Shown in pieces: positions 59,247 through 64,000 of a stretch of DNA of 64,000 nucleotides. The stretch is from Castanea sativa (taxonomy: Eukaryota > Streptophyta > Magnoliopsida > Fagales > Fagaceae), in contig NC_134020.1 in assembly GCF_040712315.1 (NCBI RefSeq), positions 34,402,751-34,466,750 on the forward strand, given 5' to 3'. Position 1 is the stretch's first letter. Each line of letters starts with the position of its first letter. The notes below the pieces were generated by a model. That model searched no databases and was not told the DNA's origin. It saw only the letters and a list, made by a program, of their open reading frames with translations. The position numbers and the translations under genes are program-made.

Positions 59247-60558
59247 GGAGCTGTTTGGATTTGTTATTTCCATAACTCATAACTCAAAAATGGTGGGACC
59301 CATAGCTAAGAAGGCTGTTTGGATTTTGTTTGCGGTTTTTGTTTCTATCACTCATAACTCTGATTTTTGAGTGATGAGTTATGAAAAATGAAAACACATT
59401 AGTGTTTTCAGTTTCCATAACTCTATTTTCAATGACATTTTTGTAATTAAAACTACATACTGGGTCCCACTGGTCTTGTCATGTCAGCTGTCCCTTCTCT
59501 CTCCCATCGGTAACTCTTTTTTTTCTTCTTCTTCTTCTTTTTTTTTTTTCTCCACTTTTCCTTCTTTCTCTCTTCTTCTTTATCTGTTCTTCTTCAGAGC
59601 AAAAAGCTCATACTCACCGACCACTCATACATTGATGATCTGTTCTTTCTTTTTTTTTTTTTTTTATTTTTTTTTTCTTCTTTTCTTTCCTTTTCAATTC
59701 AAACAATACCCACAAACTTTTCAATTCAAACAATCTCCAAAAAAAAAAAAAACGAAATCGTTGGAATGAAAAAAAAAAAAAAAAACCAGATCGGAGCCTT
59801 CTCAGATATAAGAAGCAGAAGAATGAAGATTCAAACATCGAAGTTACTAACTCCGATCTCAGATAAAACCAAACCAAAACCCAAAAAAAAAAAAAAAAAG
59901 CAAAAGGGATCTTGGCACGGCACAGCAGTGGAATGAGGAATATTGTCGTTAGCCAATTCCAGCTCGGCACGACAGGGAAAACGACGGATTGGCATCGCTG
60001 GGTTGAGAAGGTGGGAGATTGGCGCCACTGGGTTGAGAAGGCAAAGTCGATGAAGTTGAAGCTGAAGCCGAAGCTAAGGTTGCTTTTGTCGTCGAGATCG
60101 AGTCCTTGAGAAAATCTAAGAGGATGAGAAACACCTCGATTTTTCTAACGAGAAAGCGCGAGTTCTTGCGCTGGAACTCTAGATTGTTGTTGTTGTTGCT
60201 GTTGTTGTTGGTTGAGGAAGATGAGGTGGGAATGGGGTTTGGGTGTTTAAGAAGGCCTGGGAAAGGTTTGATTAGCTAGGTTCAGGTTTGTGTTTTGAGA
60301 GAGTAACAAGGGTGGAGTGGAAATGAGAAAAGAGAAAATGGTGGGGAATGTGTTCCGCAGGTAGGCTTAACAGACCTTTTGACCAACTTACAGGAATGGG
60401 TCACACAAAAAAGTAGAAAAATTGAGTGATAAGAAGTTAAGTAAAGTGTGCCAAACGGGTGGGTATTAGGAAATTTAGATATTTTAAGTGATGAGTGATG
60501 AGTGATGAAAATTGAGTGAGGAGTAATAAGTGATGAAAAAAAAAATCCAAACAAGCCC
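59247..60558. mobile_element. Long Tourist/Harbinger-like element, 1,312 bp
   Basis: The left end GGAGCTGTTTGGATTTGTTA pairs with GGGCTTGTTTGGATTTTTTT (right, other strand). TTA flanks the left (59244-59246) and CTA the right (60559-60561). The duplicated host segment at 61126-61262 keeps the uninterrupted GGATTCTTACCCCTATGTGG site, which confirms both edges. Inside are repeated ACTCATAACTC and GATGAGTGATGA arms, a CT-rich leader-like stretch, poly-T, and at about 59910-60260 a more balanced, coding-like part with GCTGGGTTGAGAAGG repeats and a GTT run. No complete frame or transposase was recognised. Confidence 0.85.
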
Positions 60559-61262
60559 CTACCCTTATGTGGCAAGAGAGTACCATTTGGGGGCATACAA
60601 ATCTTGGGCCTCCAATATGAAGAATGGTGAGCTCCAATTACCATGGCTTAGGATTAGGATATGGTGGGCCCAAGGCCAAGACAGGCTGGCTAGCTCTCAG
60701 TTCAGCTCCTCTCTAATGGCCTGTTTGGGAGTTTAGAGAAAGAGGAGAGTAGAGGGGAGTAGAGGGGAGGGGAATAGTGGGGAGGAGAGTAGAGGAGAAT
60801 AATTACCCTCCACCTTGTTTGGATGTTTTTATAATTAGTAAGGGGGAAGGGAGTAATTAGTCATTCCCCTTGTTTTTAACATTGTAATTTTATAAATATA
60901 ATAAGGGTAAATTAGGTAATTTACTTTATCAATAATTTTATGTGCTCTACTCTCCCTCCAAATCTCTCCAATTTGGGGGAATTAAAAATGAGGGGGTTGG
61001 AGGTAGTTGAAACCCCTTCAAACCCCTCCCCCTCCTTCCTTAAAAAACTCTCAAACAAGGTAATTAAATTACTCACATTCCCTCTACTCTACTCCCCCTC
61101 CTTTTTTAAACATCCAAACAGGCCATAAGTGAGGAGGCACGGATTCTTACCCCTATGTGGCAAGAGAGTACCATATCCATATCCCCTCCAATTACAATGG
61201 CTTAGGATTAGGCTATGGTGGGCCCAAGACCAAGACAGGCTGGCTAGCTCTTAGTTCAGCTC
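60559..61262. repeat. Tandem duplication of a ~135-180-bp host segment
   Basis: Copy 1 (60561-60716) and copy 2 (61126-61262) both run from ATGTGGCAAGAGAGTACCAT through GGCTTAGGATTAGG and GGTGGGCCCAAG to GACAGGCTGGCTAGCTCT. Copy 1 carries about 45 extra bases after GTACCAT. A MITE (60717-61125) sits at the junction. Part of a third copy lies to the left at 59078-59246. Confidence 0.85.
60717..61125. mobile_element. Tourist-like MITE, 409 bp
   Basis: TAA flanks both sides (60714-60716 and 61126-61128). The left end TGGCCTGTTTGGGAGTTTAG pairs with TGGCCTGTTTGGATGTTTAA (right, other strand). The arms are rich in GGGGAGTAGAGGGGAG and CTACTCTACTCCCCCTCC. Confidence 0.92.
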
Positions 61263-61486
61263 GAGGAAAGATGATCCCCAATCTTGGTAGATATAATATA
61301 AGTAGTCGGTTCAGGAGCATGACTCCTCAAATTGTATGCCACCAAAATATAAATCTATTTCTTAAAACATAAGCACAAAATAACACCACAAGTTGCTATA
61401 GGAGAAAAAATAATAAGACAAAAATATCATTTTCATTAGACGTTACTAATATTATGTCCATAAAAATAAAATGTTGTTGGTGCAGA
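61263..61486. other. Intergenic spacer
   Basis: Short A/T-rich spacer, ending with the GGTGCAGA target copy (61479-61486) of the next element. Confidence 0.5.
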
Positions 61487-62177
61487 CAAGACCAAACCAA
61501 AATAATTTGAGGCTCAAGGCGAAAATTTTAAAGAGACCTATTATATCTAAATATTACTTAAATAATAAAGTTTATTTTTTCATTTCAAATCTATTATTAA
61601 TTCATACTTATTAATATGACCAATTCACCTAAAGTGAGCTAATGATACTTACTTTATAAGTTTTACAAACTACAATATCACCAATAAAAAAAAAGTTATT
61701 CAAACATTCATTTATTATATAGTTTAAGTGATACTGATCATATTACTGTTACATCAATTTGTAAGTTTTTTGTCATAAAATTTGTATTAGCTTTAACATT
61801 TTTCATTCATTTAATGGAGATTAGGTTGCATTCTGTTAATTCTTTTTTTTTTTTGAGAAAATGCTAAACTTACTATAAATTTTATTATAAAATGTTTACA
61901 AACTGATATGACAATTATGTGACACTTTAACAAAAGAATAAATGAGTATTGAATTATTTCATGTAATTGATGACATGTCAATTTATAGGACTTGGTGTAA
62001 AAAAAATTGTAATATACTAGCATAACTCTAATATTTTAGACTTTGAAAAAAAAAAAAAAAAAAAAACACCTAACACACATTTTTCTTTAATTTATTTTAA
62101 AAAATTACAGACCCATATTTGTGGGCGTTTTCATGTTAGGGGCCTTAGGCCATGGCCTCAGGCCTAGGGCCGGCCTG
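61487..62177. mobile_element. hAT-like MITE, 691 bp, perfect 8-bp target duplication
   Basis: GGTGCAGA flanks both ends (61479-61486 and 62178-62185), diagnostic of hAT-type insertion. The right end reads CAGGCCGGCCCTAGGCC on the other strand; the left end CAAGACCAAACC is a mutated partner. The interior matches the outer hAT-like element at 38614-41349 in inverse orientation, without the CACTA-like insertion. Confidence 0.9.
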
Positions 62178-62185
62178 GGTGCAGA

Positions 62186-63480
62186 AATTTCGTTTGAAAA
62201 AACAAAACTGAAAAAGTCAAGAAACGTATATGTGTAGAAACGTATTTATAATTTTATTAAATATTAAATTATTTACACTCACAGTCAAGCCACGGCCTAT
62301 TTAATAGCTGCTGATCTTTTTTTCCTCTGTTCTATAAATGTGAAAGAAGCAAAAGGTATATCTGGACTCAGTTGTAAAGTGTTTTTTTTTTTTTTTGAAA
62401 TAAGAGTTATTAAGTATTAATTAACAATTGGTTTGAAATTGTGAATCATGAAAGATTGTTAAGTACACTCAGAATATAAAAAAATGATATTTTTTCATTT
62501 TACATTTATGATAAATTCTAACATTAATTTAATTTGTAAATTTCATCATAGATTTAATGAGTAGAATCTACTACAGATATGGGAGGACACAATTTTACAT
62601 ACTTTGAGAGTTAATACCTTTGAATATCTCGTAGAGTAATATTTTTTGTTTGACAAAGGGTGGTGCAAAAAGGTATTTGCTCGGGGAGTGATCAACGGCT
62701 GTGATTTTATATTGATCCTAATTATCTAGGTCGGTAAAGACGTACTGCTGTATACGATTACGAATTAGTCAACCGGTACTTTGAATTTTTTGTTCAAGTC
62801 ACGGACTCTCTCAGTATGAAGGCCAAAAAAATAATGACTCATTTATGCCTTAAAGAGTTTCATACTTTCCTAATATATTTAGAGAGGTGCTACGTTCACA
62901 ATATTTTTACAACAAATCATAGATGATTAGTTGTTATTGGTTCAAATTTGAACCTAACATTAAGATTACTTTTTTGCCCCAACAATAACAACCAGTAACA
63001 TCCTGCCACTTAAGATTTGTTGTAAAAATGTTATAAAAATGTTATGGACATATCATTTCTCATATATTTATTAAAAAAAAAAAAAGAGTTTCATAATTTC
63101 CAAGTAGGTGCCACAATAACAAAGGTATATATAGAATTTAAGGTAACACATTTAAAGTATATATTAGGATTGAATTATAATAAATTTCATTTTCACAAGA
63201 GTTGAGTGGACAAACTTTTTATGATTTTCATTTAAATATACTATTTAATATCAATTTTTTTACTTATTAATAACAACTTGTCACTTTAATAATTATGAAT
63301 CTTCTTATGTGCTTCTAAAATTTATCAAAAAATAAAACAAATGAGTAATGATTATCTCACACTCATCATTTTGCATTTTCTTTTATATTTTTCAACATAT
63401 TTGTTTTTAATTTTAAAATAAGTATATCAGAGCATATAATTATAAATATTTTATAAAAAAGTATAAGTAAAACGAGGGTA
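62186..63480. other. Intergenic with a MITE
   Basis: AT-rich DNA. A MITE-like inverted structure lies at about 62886-63060 (GTTCACAATATTTTTACAAC and, on the other strand, GTCCATAACATTTTTATAAC), of the same style as 11755-11947. No gene is supported. Confidence 0.5.
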
Positions 63481-64000
63481 AGAAAACAAAAACGTGGATT
63501 TTTTGTCTCTCTCTCATGGATTCATTTCGATTTTTCAGTGTCCCTCATTTCACGCGTCAAAATTGTCAAAGTCGTATCCACTTGGCCCTTCTATTTTTTT
63601 TTTCCTCAAGTTCCTTCTACACAAACTCCCTTATATATACCCCAAGATATTTAAGCTCTCATTTGTCCATACATATTTTTCTACTACTACATCACAATTA
63701 TTTATATAGCTTCACACCTAGTTTTTCATCTCTTGAAACTATATACTTCATCAATTTCATACACAGTTTCAAATCTCTCAAAACTGGAATCCATCAACTC
63801 ACGCGGGTTTCTATGCTTTCCTAGTTTCAAAGCCCTCCAAACTGTACTTTGTCAACGAACCAATAAAAAAAATTTCTTTTTCGAGTCATCCCTGGAGTTG
63901 AATACCTCATTCGAGAATTTCTGGCCGCCATCGAGCTTTATATATGTTTTATTGTTAAGTTCTCTCTAGCTGTAAGAGGTTTGGTAATTTGAGGTCATGG
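63481..64000 (+). promoter_or_regulatory. Probable promoter and leader of a gene past the right edge
   Basis: A TATA box-like TATATATA (63632-63639) in ACTCCCTTATATATACCCC context is followed by 350 bp of CT-rich, leader-like DNA with few ATGs. An ATG occurs at 63997-63999, at the very edge. Short ORFs at 63494-63969 look like chance frames in this leader. A GTTAAGTTCTCTC near 63954 could be a leader intron donor. The gene itself is not in view. Confidence 0.35.

Noticed and set aside
1..64000. CRISPR-like arrays or a multi-gene defence or biosynthetic cluster
   Set aside because: No regularly spaced identical repeats with unique spacers and no set of adjacent functionally linked genes exist here. 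The window is plant nuclear DNA with only two well-supported genes.

Overview
This is a stretch of an AT-rich nuclear plant chromosome. The coding sequence is split by GT-AG introns, one tRNA is typically plant-like, and most of the space between genes is made of small non-autonomous transposons, solo LTRs, microsatellites and long A/T tracts. A woody eudicot is the most natural source. I suspect Fagaceae from the look of the repeats, but nothing here proves it. There is no bacterial, organellar or viral gene and no autonomous transposase or reverse transcriptase.

Only two protein-coding genes can be rebuilt with confidence, both on the minus strand and both from many exons that single-frame ORFs mostly hide. 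(1) An intact 15-exon MLO-family gene at 13310-21972 encodes 558 residues and most resembles the MLO3 branch. (2) A 4-exon gene at 33733-35240 encodes a 280-residue plant protein of unknown function, with a conserved C-terminal core starting at a CxxC pair. A plus-strand tRNA-Pro(AGG) lies about 360 bp past the end of gene 2. The last 400 bp look like a promoter and leader for a plus-strand gene beginning beyond the right edge.

The rest is a museum of transposon insertions. Target-site duplications (TSDs) allow exact boundaries for many of them. Region by region: 1-13.3 kb, old LTR remnants, MITEs and a 153-bp tandem duplication; 13.3-22 kb, the MLO gene with repeats in its introns; 22.3-32.8 kb, PIF/Harbinger-like and hAT-like elements and two solo-LTR loci of one family; 33.3-35.5 kb, tRNA and unknown gene; 36.4-41.35 kb, a nest of four elements (a Mutator-like element carrying a SET-methyltransferase gene fragment inside an older repeat, then a CACTA-like element inside an hAT-like element); 41.4-47.3 kb, nearly empty; 47.3-54.3 kb, a second Mutator-like element, nested Tourist-like MITEs, interleaved MITE arms and a solo LTR inserted in an ATT microsatellite; 54.6-55.2 kb, a decayed ~40-bp repeat; 57-62.2 kb, more MITEs, including two inserted into a local tandem duplication whose second copy preserves the empty site, and an hAT MITE with a perfect 8-bp TSD.

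The two genes are not obviously linked in function. I did not find a new multi-gene system. The most informative observations concern capture of gene pieces by non-autonomous elements, and nested or duplicated insertions that give a relative insertion history.
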